A DNA stretch of 64,000 nucleotides, from NCBI RefSeq assembly GCF_000739455.1, contig NZ_CP009211.1, positions 1,623,458 through 1,687,457 on the forward strand, written 5' to 3'. A program made the position numbers and the translations under genes. Positions 19,629-30,276 of the stretch are shown here, piece by piece (the stretch's first letter is position 1; each line of letters begins with the position of its first letter). The notes beneath the pieces are model-generated. The model saw nothing but the letters and a program-made list of their open reading frames with translations. It had not been told where the DNA came from and did no database searches. This stretch comes from Corynebacterium imitans. Lineage in GTDB: Bacteria > Actinomycetota > Actinomycetes > Mycobacteriales > Mycobacteriaceae.

Positions 19629-21131
19629 TTACTTGTCCGGACGGCCTGCAACCTTCAAATCCTCGACGCTGCGGCGGGTGACCGGGTCGGAGCCATCCCA
19701 GAACTCCACGTTTTTCAGCTCCGGCAGCATATCGCGGTGGAAGACAGGGTCGAGGCCCTTGGTGCGCTGCTCGCTGAAGTTGCGCAGCAGCTTGAAGGCC
19801 ACGCCGCCCAGCGGCACGATCGCGATGATGTTGATGATCGCCATGGTGCCTGCCATCGTGTCGCCGAGTGCCCACACCAGCGGCAGGGAGCCGAAGGCAC
19901 CGAAGATGACAAAACCGATCACGCCGAGGCGGAAGATGGTCATGACAGTCTTGGAGCTGGTGAGGTACTCCACGTTGGCCTGCGCAAGGTAGTAGTTACC
20001 AATCACGGAGGAAAACGCGAGGAAGAAGAGGATGAACGTGATCGCGTGCGCGCCCCAGGCACCGACGGAGTCCGCCAGCGCGGATTGGGTCAGCGCAGCG
20101 CCCTGGATGTCGTCCATGCCGTAGTTCACCGCCGGGCCGAGCAGCACGATAAACGCGGTGATGGTGCAGACCACGAGCGTGTCGAAGTACACGCCGAGGG
20201 TCTGCACCAGCCCCTGCTTGACCGGGTGGGACACGGTTGCGGTTGCCGCGGCGTTCGGAGCGGAGCCCTGGCCGGCCTCGTTGGAGAACAGGCCACGGCG
20301 CATGCCGAAGGCGAAGGCTGCACCCACCGTGGCACCAGCGACCTGCTGCAGGCCGAGCGCATGGCCGACAATCAGGCTGATCATGCCCGGAACCTCGGAG
20401 ATGTTCATGATGACCACGACAAGGCCAATGAGGATGTAGGCGGTCGCCATGAACGGCACGATGATCTGCGTGGCGCTGGCGATGCGGGTCACGCCGCCGA
20501 AGATGATCAGGGCGGTCAGCGTGGCGAGCACGGCGGCGACGATCACCTTCAGGGTCATCGAGTCGGTCTGCAGGGAGCCACCGACTGCCTCAACAATCGA
20601 GTTGGTCTGGATGGCGTTGAACACAAAGCCGTAGGTCAGCGACAGGGCAACGGCGAAGATGATGGCGAGCGGGCGCCAGTTCAACCCGCGCGTCATGTAG
20701 TAGGCGGGCCCACCGTGGTAGTTGCCGTCCTGGTCTTTCGTCTTCCAGAGCTGCGCCAGCGTGGACTCGACGAACGCGGTGGCGCCACCGACGATGGCGA
20801 TGATCCACATCCAGAACACAGCGCCCGGGCCGCCCACGGAGATGGCCAACGCCACACCGGCGATGTTGCCGGTGCCCACGCGCGAAGCAGCCGAGATCGT
20901 GAAGGCTTTGAACGCGGAAATGCCGCCGTATTCCTCGTCCAGGTCACGGCCATGGCGGTCCTTGCCCTGAGGCTTTTCAGTGACAGCCTTGAACATCTCG
21001 GGCAGGAGACGGACCTGTACGAAGATGGTGCGAAGGCCGAAGTACACACCGGCTGCGAGCAGCAGCCAGGGAACGATTTCCCAGATCACGCCGTTGAGCG
21101 TGTCGTTCACAAAGGAAGTTGCGGAATCCAT
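19629..21131 (-). CDS. AGCS-family sodium:alanine/glycine symporter
   Basis: This 500-residue membrane protein imports small neutral amino acids with Na+. Family blocks are present: SAASRVGTGNIAGVALAISVGGPGAVFWMW near 85-113, FVESTLAQLWKTKDQDGNYHGGPAYYMTRGL, and GMRRGLFSNEAGQGSAPNAAATATVSHPVKQG near 280-310. About ten transmembrane segments are visible. Start ATG 21131. It may head an operon with acyP and smc; mutM ends 83 bp upstream behind a stem-loop. Confidence 0.92.
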   Translation of the reverse strand: MDSATSFVNDTLNGVIWEIVPWLLLAAGVYFGLRTIFVQVRLLPEMFKAVTEKPQGKDRHGRDLDEEYGGISAFKAFTISAASRVGTGNIAGVALAISVGGPGAVFWMWIIAIVGGATAFVESTLAQLWKTKDQDGNYHGGPAYYMTRGLNWRPLAIIFAVALSLTYGFVFNAIQTNSIVEAVGGSLQTDSMTLKVIVAAVLATLTALIIFGGVTRIASATQIIVPFMATAYILIGLVVVIMNISEVPGMISLIVGHALGLQQVAGATVGAAFAFGMRRGLFSNEAGQGSAPNAAATATVSHPVKQGLVQTLGVYFDTLVVCTITAFIVLLGPAVNYGMDDIQGAALTQSALADSVGAWGAHAITFILFFLAFSSVIGNYYLAQANVEYLTSSKTVMTIFRLGVIGFVIFGAFGSLPLVWALGDTMAGTMAIINIIAIVPLGGVAFKLLRNFSEQRTKGLDPVFHRDMLPELKNVEFWDGSDPVTRRSVEDLKVAGRPDK

Positions 21132-21181
21132 GGCGAGAATCTTATCTGGTGAGACAGAATCTCTTGCAACTTAAATGTTGG

Positions 21182-21204
21182 CTCCCCCACATTCGTGGGC
21201 GGAG
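21182..21204 (-). terminator. Probable terminator after mutM
   Basis: CTCCCCCAC (21182-21190) pairs with GTGGGCGGAG (21195-21204) with one bulged base and the loop ATTC. It lies 10 bp past the mutM stop. The following minus-strand sequence is T-rich only in part (CATTTAAG), so termination is likely but not certain. Confidence 0.5.
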
Positions 21205-21214
21205 TGGTGCACAG

Positions 21215-22036
21215 CTAGAGGACCTGGCAGACCGGGCAGAAGTAGCAGGAGCGCCCGCCGACCACGCGCTTTGCAATCTCAGTGCCGCAGCGCGCACACG
21301 GCGTGCCCGCCTGCCCGTAGGCGTTAAGCGAGCGGGAGAAATAGCCGGAGGCACCGTTGACGTTGACGTAGAGCGAATCGAAACTCGTCCCGCCTTCTGC
21401 AAGGGCGCGTTCCATCACCGCGCGCGCGTGGACCAACACCGAGACGGCGTCGCGCTGACGCAGCGCGCGCGCCGTGCGCCACGGTTTCACGCGCGCAGCC
21501 CACATCGCCTCGTCGGCATAGATCGAGCCGATTCCGCTAACCAGCTCCTGGTTCAGTAGCACCGTCTTTAACGCCGAGCGCCTCGTGCGCATTACCCGCG
21601 CGGTGGCGGTGAGATCGAAGTGCGGGTCGAAGGGGTCGCGCGCAATGTGGGCGACCGGGGCGGGTACCTCGCCGTCAAAAGGCGCGTACTGCCACATGCC
21701 GAAGGTGCGCTGGTCCACAAAGTCCAGCTGCACCTCCCCGAGTAAGGCGCGGATGCGCACGTGTGGGCTTTGCACCCCGCCGGGTGGTCCGACGAGCATC
21801 TGCCCGCTCATGCGTAGGTGGACGACGAGCGCGGCACCGTCGTCAAGCGTAAGCCACAGGTACTTGCCGCGCCTGCCAGTCCCAGTAATCCTTTTGCCCG
21901 GCAAGAGCTGAGCAAGATCTTCGGTGTTGCCGCGCACCGCGCGCGGGTGCAGCACGTCAACGGTGTCAAAGGTGCGCCCCACCAGGTGTGTCTCTAGGCC
22001 GCGGCGCACCACCTCTACCTCGGGTAGCTCCGGCAC
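21215..22036 (-). CDS. mutM: Formamidopyrimidine-DNA glycosylase
   Basis: MutM (Fpg) excises 8-oxoguanine and ring-opened purines. The product (273 residues) begins [15 protein letters not shown], giving catalytic Pro1 and Glu2 after Met removal; the helix-two-turns-helix contains [15 protein letters not shown], and a C-terminal zinc finger is intact (CARCGTEI and CYFCPVCQ). Translation starts at GTG 22034-22036, directly abutting the rnc stop codon, so the two are translationally coupled. Confidence 0.97.
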   Translation of the reverse strand: MPELPEVEVVRRGLETHLVGRTFDTVDVLHPRAVRGNTEDLAQLLPGKRITGTGRRGKYLWLTLDDGAALVVHLRMSGQMLVGPPGGVQSPHVRIRALLGEVQLDFVDQRTFGMWQYAPFDGEVPAPVAHIARDPFDPHFDLTATARVMRTRRSALKTVLLNQELVSGIGSIYADEAMWAARVKPWRTARALRQRDAVSVLVHARAVMERALAEGGTSFDSLYVNVNGASGYFSRSLNAYGQAGTPCARCGTEIAKRVVGGRSCYFCPVCQVL

Positions 22037-22810
22037 TTAAAGCCCCTCGGCGTTACCGGCGACCCGTTCCGGGTGGTCGTGCAAAAAGCGCATCGCCGCG
22101 CGTGCTGCTTCCTGCTCCGCGAGTTTCTTTGCAGTACCACGGCCGCTCCCCAGCAGGGTATCTCCCGAGACCACCTCGCAGGTGAACAGCTTCTGGTGGT
22201 CGGGGCCGGTGGAGGTCGAAGAATAATCCGCCACCTGCGCGCCCAACTCGGCAAGCCGCTCCTGCAGCGAGGTCTTCCAGTCGCGGTGCGCGCTCGAAGC
22301 GGTAGCTCCGCGGAGCTTCTCGTCGAAGAGCTCGAGAATGACGTCGCGGGCGCGCTCAAAGCCGTGGGCAAGGTAGATCGCGCCGAGGAGCGCCTCGGTC
22401 GTATCAGCCAGGATCGAGTCCTTGTCCCGTCCCCCGCCGAGCTCCTCACCCCGGCCCAGCAGGACGTGCTCGCCGAGGTTGATCTCGCGGGCAACGTCGG
22501 CAAGCCCGTAGCGAGACACGATCGACGCGCGCATGGGTGAAAGGTCCGACTCGGGCCGCGAGGGGTAGAGCTGAAAGAGCTTCGTCGCCACGGTGAGTCC
22601 GAGCACCGCATCGCCCAGGAACTCGAGGCGCTCATTGTTCGGCAGGGTGCCGTGCTCGTTGGCAAAAGAGCGGTGCGTCAGCGCATGCCGCAGCTCTCTT
22701 TCTCCCAGCTGCACACCAATGCGGTCCAACAGGGGCTGGTGGTCGACGGCGGTAAAAGCCTCCTGCCAGGCTTGCTCGTTGGAAATCCGCTTCTTCTTCG
22801 AGCGGCTCAC
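22037..22810 (-). CDS. rnc: Ribonuclease III
   Basis: RNase III cleaves double-stranded RNA in rRNA and mRNA processing. The RNase III signature NERLEFLGDAVLGL lies near 59-72 and the second acidic cluster DTTEALLGAIYLA near 135; a dsRNA-binding domain occupies the C-terminus (DWKTSLQERLAELG to EQEAARAAMRFL). I chose GTG 22810 (VSRSKKKRISNEQAW, 257 residues), which forms a GTGA overlap with the DUF177 stop and has GGAGAAG upstream. An ATG eight codons earlier lies inside the upstream gene. Confidence 0.95.
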   Translation of the reverse strand: MSRSKKKRISNEQAWQEAFTAVDHQPLLDRIGVQLGERELRHALTHRSFANEHGTLPNNERLEFLGDAVLGLTVATKLFQLYPSRPESDLSPMRASIVSRYGLADVAREINLGEHVLLGRGEELGGGRDKDSILADTTEALLGAIYLAHGFERARDVILELFDEKLRGATASSAHRDWKTSLQERLAELGAQVADYSSTSTGPDHQKLFTCEVVSGDTLLGSGRGTAKKLAEQEAARAAMRFLHDHPERVAGNAEGL

Positions 22811-23343
22811 AGGAACTTCTCCAGGTCCGCCCACCGCGGGTCGACCAGGTTATTCTCCTCGCCCGAGACCCCGTCGGGGGCCGGGACGTCGGTGTCGCCC
22901 GCGCACTCGGGTTCGCAGACCGGGTTAAACGGCAGGGTCAGCCCCGCCTCGTCCACAAACGCCTGCTCCACGTCCACCGTCTCGTTTTCGATCCGGCGGA
23001 TCTCATCGCCCGAGCCCTTGTCCTCATCGGTCTCCTCGTCGCCGACGATGAAGCCGTCCTCGGCCTCAAAAACCTGGGAGATGGACAACGTGCGGGTGGG
23101 CGTGAGCGTTTTCAGGCAGCGCACGCACTGACCTTCGAGCTGGGCGGTCACCGAGGCGTCAACAAGCACGCCCGCGCCCAGCGGGGTAATGGTTGCCTCC
23201 AGCTCGACCGGCTGGCCCTGCGGGATGGCGATCATCTCGGGGCCGATCCGCGAGGGGCTTTCGCCGGTGCGGTGGACGGTCACTGGCATGCCGTCGCCGT
23301 GCAATGCTTCGGCGACATTAATAATGAAAGGATTCGTAGCCAT
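22807..23343 (-). CDS. DUF177/YceD family protein
   Basis: This 178-residue protein has the DUF177 pattern: VTVHRTGESPSRIGPEMI, then LEGQCVRCLKTL with a Cys-x2-Cys and a later CEPEC, which could bind metal. Its biochemical role is not settled; family members in other bacteria are linked to 23S rRNA. Its gene normally precedes rpmF or, as here, rnc and mutM. The stop overlaps the rnc GTG by 4 bp. Confidence 0.85.
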   Translation of the reverse strand: MATNPFIINVAEALHGDGMPVTVHRTGESPSRIGPEMIAIPQGQPVELEATITPLGAGVLVDASVTAQLEGQCVRCLKTLTPTRTLSISQVFEAEDGFIVGDEETDEDKGSGDEIRRIENETVDVEQAFVDEAGLTLPFNPVCEPECAGDTDVPAPDGVSGEENNLVDPRWADLEKFL

Positions 23344-23384
23344 AACAGCCCCTACCCTACAACCACAGCAGCCAGAAAGCGCTG

Positions 23385-24185
23385 CTAGTACTGATCTCGC
23401 TGCTCGCCGCGGGAACGGCGCGGGTAGCGGCGCGGTTCGTAGTGGCCGGTCTGCTCCTGACGCTCGTTGCGACGCCCGCCGGACTCGCCCGCCGCACCTG
23501 CAACTCCGGCACCGCGGCGCAGCGCGGAACGGTCAGAGGCCACGGTGCGCAGGACCGAAGACAGCGCATCCTCAAACTCGGCCAACTTGGAGTCGACGTA
23601 CTCGTCGCATTCGCGGCGCAGGCGGGAGGATTCAGAGTGCGCATTTTCCACCAGGCGGTGCGCCTCCTCGTCTGCGCGGCGCATCACCTCGGATTCGGAA
23701 ATGAGGTGCTCCTGCTGGGCCAGCCCCTCATCCACAGAGCGCTGGTACTGCTGCTTGCCGTCCTCCACCAAGCGCTCCGCCTCGCTGTGGGCGGCATTGA
23801 GAGCAGTGTCGGCTTCCTCGCGCGCGTCGGCGACCATACGGTCGGCGTCCTCCTCGGAACGCGAAAGCAGCGCGGTGGCCTGCGCCTGCGCATCGTGCAG
23901 TACGGAATCGGCCTGCGCGTGCGCGTCGTCGACAAGCTGCTTGGCCTCGGCCTCCGCATCGCCGACCAGCTGGTCGGCGCGGTCCTCGGCACCCCGCAGG
24001 ATCTCGTCCTGGTTATCCAGGACGTCCTGCGCGTCGTCGATCTCGTCGGGCAGGGCCTCCCGGATATCGTCGAGAAGCGTGAGCATCTCGCTGCGCGGGA
24101 CCATGCAGTTCGAAGTCATGGGCACGCCCATTGCGGCCTCGACGGTTTCAACGAGCTCATCTAGTGCTTCAAAAACGCGATACAT
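23385..24185 (-). CDS. sepIVA: DivIVA-like coiled-coil protein, SepIVA type
   Basis: The 266-residue product starts MYRVFEALDELVETVEAAMG, contains a short N-terminal DivIVA-like segment (MVPRSEMLTLLDDIREALPD) and a long charged coiled coil with repeated AxAxADxLVxDA patterns (about 70-215). The C-terminal 50 residues are Arg/Gly-rich. The mycobacterial counterpart next to rnc is SepIVA, a septum and elongation factor; orthology is inferred from shape and position. Start ATG 24185, with AAGAG upstream. It probably heads the DUF177-rnc-mutM operon. Confidence 0.8.
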   Translation of the reverse strand: MYRVFEALDELVETVEAAMGVPMTSNCMVPRSEMLTLLDDIREALPDEIDDAQDVLDNQDEILRGAEDRADQLVGDAEAEAKQLVDDAHAQADSVLHDAQAQATALLSRSEEDADRMVADAREEADTALNAAHSEAERLVEDGKQQYQRSVDEGLAQQEHLISESEVMRRADEEAHRLVENAHSESSRLRRECDEYVDSKLAEFEDALSSVLRTVASDRSALRRGAGVAGAAGESGGRRNERQEQTGHYEPRRYPRRSRGEQRDQY

Positions 24186-24218
24186 GACTCTTAAGTCTAC
24201 TGCGTTAGGCATACAGAA

Positions 24219-24244
24219 GGGCCCGCGCCACGAGGCACGGGCCC
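24219..24244 (-). terminator. Terminator of gdhA
   Basis: GGGCCCGCGCC (24219-24229) pairs with GGCACGGGCCC (24234-24244) with one mismatch and the loop ACGA. It lies 26 bp past the gdhA stop and upstream of sepIVA. There is no long U tract. Confidence 0.65.
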
Positions 24245-24270
24245 ACAAGGCGTACTTTTACACCGCTTCT

Positions 24271-25776
<1,506 letters not shown>

Positions 25777-26925
25777 ATGAGCTTGATCACACAAGGTACG
25801 GAAGGTGCTGAGGCACCCTCCCCGCGCATCCTGATCGCCCCAGATTCCTTCAAGGGCACCGCCACCGCACAACAGGCTGCCGAGTGGCTCGGCGAGGGCG
25901 TGCGCAGCATCATCCGCGACGCGGAAATCAATCTGCTGCCCATGGCCGACGGCGGCGAGGGCACCTCCAGCCTCTTTCAAGGCGAGCAGATCACCCTGCC
26001 CACCACAGATGCCGCGGGCCGCCTCACCGAGGCCACCTACACCTACGACGCCGAGACCACCACCGCGTTTATCGACGTCGCCGCCGCCTCCGGTCTCCCC
26101 GCCGTCGCCGACCGGCCAGTGCCAATGACCGGCGATACCTACGGCACCGGCGTGCTCATCGCCGACGCCGAGACCCGGGGCGCGACCCGCATTGTGTTAG
26201 GGCTCGGCGGTTCCGCCACCATCGACGGCGGCACCGGCATCCTCGTCGCGCTCGGCGCGAACCCACTCGACGAGCACGGCTACCAGCTCACCCCCGGCGG
26301 CGGCTCGCTCCACAAGCTCGGCGACTTCGACACCGCCAAAGTCAACATCCCGGCCGGCTCGCTCGAGTGGCACCTGCTTTTCGACGTCACCTCGCCGGCC
26401 ACCGGCCCGCAGGGCGCGCCTGCCGTCTTCGGTCCGCAGAAGGGCGCAACGGAGGAGGACGTCGCCGTCCTCGATGCAGGCCTTGCCCGCCTCTGCGAGT
26501 TTGCCGGCATCGATCCGGCCACCCCGGGCATGGGCGCGGCCGGCGGGGTGGCCATCGGCATTACCTGGCTGTCGAGCCTGCTGCACGGCACCGCCGACCA
26601 CGTCCACCTGCAGCCCGGCGCGCGCATGGTGGCAGAGGCGAACGGCCTGGCAGGCAAGCTTGGCGAGGCCTCCCTGGTGATTACGGGCGAGGGCCGCTTC
26701 GACGCGCAGACCGCCACCGGCAAGGTTGTTGCCACGGTGTGCGACTTGGCCCGCGAGATAGGCGAACAGGCACCGACGGTCGCCGTGGTGGCGGGCAGCT
26801 TCGACGGCGAGCCAGACGAGGGGGTCCTCGCCGTGGAGCTCGAAGAGGTAGTAGATACCCGCGAACAGCTGATCCGTGCGGGCAAGCAGGCGGCGGTGGC
26901 GTACCTCAACGCCGGCGCGCGCTAG
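25777..26925 (+). CDS. Glycerate kinase
   Basis: This 382-residue protein belongs to the GarK/GlxK family, which phosphorylates glycerate with ATP. Blocks seen are ILIAPDSFKGTATAQQAAEW near 18, LPMADGGEGTSSLF, VLGLGGSATIDGGTGILVAL near 137-155, and GMGAAGGVAIGITWL, followed by ITGEGRFDAQTATGKV near 305. I chose ATG 25777 with AAAGG 8 nt upstream; an ATG at 25735 overlaps the likely -10 hexamer. Its end overlaps that of the convergent hypothetical gene by 4 bp. Confidence 0.93.
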   Translation: MSLITQGTEGAEAPSPRILIAPDSFKGTATAQQAAEWLGEGVRSIIRDAEINLLPMADGGEGTSSLFQGEQITLPTTDAAGRLTEATYTYDAETTTAFIDVAAASGLPAVADRPVPMTGDTYGTGVLIADAETRGATRIVLGLGGSATIDGGTGILVALGANPLDEHGYQLTPGGGSLHKLGDFDTAKVNIPAGSLEWHLLFDVTSPATGPQGAPAVFGPQKGATEEDVAVLDAGLARLCEFAGIDPATPGMGAAGGVAIGITWLSSLLHGTADHVHLQPGARMVAEANGLAGKLGEASLVITGEGRFDAQTATGKVVATVCDLAREIGEQAPTVAVVAGSFDGEPDEGVLAVELEEVVDTREQLIRAGKQAAVAYLNAGAR

Positions 26926-27320
26926 CGCAGGATCGTCACGGTCCAGGGGAACAGCGCGGGGAGCTCGAAGCGGTCCTGTTGCTCCAGCGCGACCGGATCT
27001 CGCGGCAGGTCCGCCTTCGGGGTAAGGATGCGTGACAGGCCCATGGCGAGCCGGTTGTAGCTGTCTACGCCTTCGGCGTCGATGAGGTAGCGGTGTACCT
27101 CCGCGCCCTCCTCGTCGGCGGTGAAACCGCGGTCGGATTCGTAGGTGCGGGCGAATTCGGCGGTCACGTGGGCGTCGAGAAGCACTGGGCCCTGCGCCTC
27201 GAGCGAGGCGGAGCTGAGCTTGCCCCGGTGAACGAGGATGTCGAGTGCGCGCTGGAGGGCTTCGGCGAGTTTGCCGGCGTGGACTGGCGGGACGAGGACG
27301 TCGAATTGGATTCTGGGCAT
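26922..27320 (-). CDS. Hypothetical protein, 132 residues
   Basis: I do not recognise a family. The product starts MPRIQFDVLVPPVHAGKLAE and ends FPWTVTILR; it is acidic, soluble and without signal peptide or membrane segment. Predicted alternation of strands and helices suggests a small alpha/beta domain. It is convergent with glycerate kinase (4-bp overlap) and divergent from the DUF4921 gene 35 bp away, so it may share a control region with the latter. Codon use matches its neighbours, which supports it as a real gene. Confidence 0.7.
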   Translation of the reverse strand: MPRIQFDVLVPPVHAGKLAEALQRALDILVHRGKLSSASLEAQGPVLLDAHVTAEFARTYESDRGFTADEEGAEVHRYLIDAEGVDSYNRLAMGLSRILTPKADLPRDPVALEQQDRFELPALFPWTVTILR

Positions 27321-27355
27321 GCGATCAGCCTAACCAACGGTCTACGCTGGAGCGC

Positions 27356-28681
27356 ATGAGCTTTCCCCTGCCCTCGTACAGAGATGCACTGTCCACCATG
27401 GCCGACGGGACGATCAAGCAGGTCAACCCGTTTTCCGGCACGCAAGTGTGGACGGTGCCGGGGCGCGGCAACCGACCACTGAGCAAGCCTTCGGGCGAGG
27501 CGCGCCCGGTGCGGGAGGAAGACTTCACCCACGCCTGCAACTTCTGCGAAGGCAAGCTGCTTGCCACCCCGCCGGAGAAGTCGCGCATGGTGCGCACCGA
27601 TGCGGGGTGGGAGATCCTGCGTAACCAGATGCCGCACGAACTCGAGGCCACTCGTGCCCAGTTTCGCCGCGTACCCAACCTCTTTGAAATCGTCTCCTAC
27701 CAGTACTGGAAGGAGAACTACGGCTACGACATGTCGGCCGCGCAGCGCGAGCATATGGAGCACTACCTGGCGGATCACGCCGGGCGCGAGCACATCTTCC
27801 AGATCGTGAGCACTCGACTGAAGGCCTCCGGCTTTGCCGATGAGCCGACCGAGGAGGAACTGCTCAGCTACGTGCCGGCCTACTTCGCCGGAGGTCACGA
27901 CGTGATCATTGGCCGCCGCCACTTTGTCGACGGGGCGGAAAACGACTCCCAGCTCGCCGGCTCCGGCACGCTTGACCCGGAAGAACATGCCGCGTTTATC
28001 ACCTTCACCATCGACGCGCTGCGCGACCTGGTGGATGAGAACCGTTACTCGCCGTACGTGGTGGTCTTCCAGAACTGGCTCGCGCCCGCCGGCGCCTCCT
28101 TCAATCACCTGCACAAGCAGCTTGTGGCTATCGACGAGCGCGGGGTCCAGGCCGAGCTGGAGATCTCCAAACTGCGGCAGAACGTGAACATGTATAACGA
28201 GTGGGGTGTAAATTACGCCAGCTACCACAACCTGGTGGTCGCGGAGAACGAGGACGCGATCGTGGTAGTGGGCATCGGGCACCGCTACCCCACCTTGAGT
28301 GTGTACTCGAAGTCGCCGGTGTGTGAGCCGTGGCTGCAATCCGAGCGCGAAGTACGCAACATGTCGAACCTGCTGCACGCCGTGCACGCGGCCACGGGCA
28401 CGGAGGTCTCCACCAACGAAGAGTGGCACTATCGGCCGGTCGACCTGGACCTGCCGATGCCCTGGCGCATCAACATCAAGTGGCGGATCTCCACGCTGGC
28501 CGGATTTGAGGGCGGCACGAAGATTTACGTCAATACGCTCTCCCCCTTTGATATCCGCGACCGCGTGGTGTCCAACATGTACCGCCTGCGCGACGAAAGG
28601 CGCATTGACCAGGACATCCGCATTGCCACGGAGTGCGCGCCGGCGCGCAACACACTGCGCTATAACCCGGCGGTTGGGTAG
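27356..28681 (+). CDS. DUF4921 family protein, related to GalT/HIT-type nucleotidyltransferases
   Basis: This 441-residue protein starts MSFPLPSYRDALSTMADGTI. CNFCEGKLLATPP near 61-73 gives a Cys-x2-Cys, and WLAPAGASFNHLHKQLVAID near 240-260 gives His-x-His-x-Gln, the active-site signature of galactose-1-phosphate uridylyltransferases and related HIT proteins. YNPAVG ends the protein. The family is annotated as DUF4921; no substrate is known to me. Start ATG 27356 follows GGAG closely and the hexamer TACGCT, so a short-leader transcript is possible. Confidence 0.8.
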   Translation: MSFPLPSYRDALSTMADGTIKQVNPFSGTQVWTVPGRGNRPLSKPSGEARPVREEDFTHACNFCEGKLLATPPEKSRMVRTDAGWEILRNQMPHELEATRAQFRRVPNLFEIVSYQYWKENYGYDMSAAQREHMEHYLADHAGREHIFQIVSTRLKASGFADEPTEEELLSYVPAYFAGGHDVIIGRRHFVDGAENDSQLAGSGTLDPEEHAAFITFTIDALRDLVDENRYSPYVVVFQNWLAPAGASFNHLHKQLVAIDERGVQAELEISKLRQNVNMYNEWGVNYASYHNLVVAENEDAIVVVGIGHRYPTLSVYSKSPVCEPWLQSEREVRNMSNLLHAVHAATGTEVSTNEEWHYRPVDLDLPMPWRINIKWRISTLAGFEGGTKIYVNTLSPFDIRDRVVSNMYRLRDERRIDQDIRIATECAPARNTLRYNPAVG

Positions 28682-28788
28682 GCCTCCTTTTGCACTCCCC
28701 GGCCCCGCGACCTGGGCGACGATGGTAGACATGTAGCAACACCGAAGAAACCATCGAGCGCGCGGGGAGCCCGCGCGGAGGAGTGACC

Positions 28789-30159
28789 TTGAGCGACACG
28801 AGCACGATCGCGTCCATCATCGAATCCTATGAGATCGATCCGGCCTGGCAGCGCCGGCTCTACGAGCTGCTGCACGCTAACCCGGAGCTCTCCCTCCAGG
28901 AGGAGGAGACCCACCAGCGCCTGCTGCTGGAGCTCAGCTACCTCAACTGCGAGGTCGTCGCCCCGATTGGTAAGTACGGCATCTGCGCCATCTTCCGCAA
29001 CGGTGAGGGCAGAACCGTGCTGCACCGCGCGGATTTCGACGGCCTGCCGGTCACCGAGCAGACCGGCGTGCCGTACGCCTCGCACAAGAAGGTCACCACC
29101 AAGGACGGCGAGGTCGTCGGCACGATGCACGCCTGCGGCCACGACATTCACACCGCAGCGCTGGTCGGCATGTGCCACCACTTAGACAACACGCGCGACA
29201 AGTGGTCTGGCACATTCATTGCCCTATTCCAACCGGGCGAGGAGATCGGCGCGGGTGCCGAGGCGATGGTGGACGACGGCCTGGTGGACAAGATCCCCTT
29301 CCCCGAGGTCTGCTTCGGCCAGCACGTCATGCCGGGCCGCGCGGGCCAGGTGATGTCCAAGGCCGGCCCGCAGTTCGCGGCCTGTGATTCCATCCGCATC
29401 CGGATCCCCGGCCGCAGCGCGCACGGCTCCATGCCGCACAACGCGATCGACCCCACCTACACCGCGGCGATGATCATCGCCCGCATGCAGGCTGTGGTGG
29501 GCCGCGAGGTCGACCCGAACGACTTCGCGGTAATCACTGTGGCCAGCATGCACGCAGGTACCACCAACAACATCATCCCGGGGCATGCAGAGCTGGTGCT
29601 CAACTGCCGCTTCTACAGCGAGCGCACCAAGGCGCGCGTGTACGCCTCCATCGAGCGTGTCGTCCACGCCGAGGTACTGGCGTCCGGTTCCACCGAGGCA
29701 CCGACGATTGAGTACTTCGCGCACGGCGAGCTGATGAGCAACGACGCGATCGTCTACAACAAGGTCCGCGCCACTTTCGACGACGTCTTCGGCACCGAAA
29801 GCGTCAACGCCGCACGCAAGACCGTCTCGGAGGACTTCCCCGTCCTGCCGCAGGCCTTCGGCGTGCCCTACTTCTTCTGGCTCATCGGCTGCACCCCGCA
29901 GGAGCAGTGGGACAAAGCAGTCGCCGCCGACCGCGTGGAGCAGGACGTACCGGTCAACCACATGTCCACCTTCCTGCCCGAATACGAACCCACCATCAAG
30001 GCGGCTACGAACGCAGGTCTCGCCGCAGTGCTGACGTACCTGGCAAAGACGGAAGACGCAGCGTGTGACGTCGACGGGGACGAGGACGCCGAGGATCCGG
30101 CCGAAGCGGCACGCGCAGATATTGGCGAGCTGGATCTGCCGGAGGCAGAGGCCCGCTGA
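28789..30159 (+). CDS. M20-family amidohydrolase
   Basis: This protein (456 residues) resembles N-acyl-amino-acid and hippurate-type amidohydrolases, which hydrolyse an amide bond with a di-metal centre. Metal ligands lie in MHACGHDIHTAALVGM and LFQPGEEIGAGAEAMVDDG; the dimerisation domain holds IRIPGRSAHGSMPHNAIDP, and SMHAGTTNNIIPGHAELVLN follows. The C-terminal 45 residues are acidic (DVDGDEDAEDPAEAARADIG), longer than usual. GGAGGAG at 28777-28783 best positions TTG 28789; a GTG at 28783 lies inside that site. The substrate cannot be told from sequence. Confidence 0.87.
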   Translation: MSDTSTIASIIESYEIDPAWQRRLYELLHANPELSLQEEETHQRLLLELSYLNCEVVAPIGKYGICAIFRNGEGRTVLHRADFDGLPVTEQTGVPYASHKKVTTKDGEVVGTMHACGHDIHTAALVGMCHHLDNTRDKWSGTFIALFQPGEEIGAGAEAMVDDGLVDKIPFPEVCFGQHVMPGRAGQVMSKAGPQFAACDSIRIRIPGRSAHGSMPHNAIDPTYTAAMIIARMQAVVGREVDPNDFAVITVASMHAGTTNNIIPGHAELVLNCRFYSERTKARVYASIERVVHAEVLASGSTEAPTIEYFAHGELMSNDAIVYNKVRATFDDVFGTESVNAARKTVSEDFPVLPQAFGVPYFFWLIGCTPQEQWDKAVAADRVEQDVPVNHMSTFLPEYEPTIKAATNAGLAAVLTYLAKTEDAACDVDGDEDAEDPAEAARADIGELDLPEAEAR

Positions 30160-30276
30160 GCTGCGGGCTCTGTGCTCGGGGCGGCGCGGTCGCGGGTCAG
30201 TCTGTAGGCTCGAAAAGCAGTGACGTGCATACAGCACGTAGCAGCCAATTGAAGGTGGAATGAGGTTCTTTTCAGG

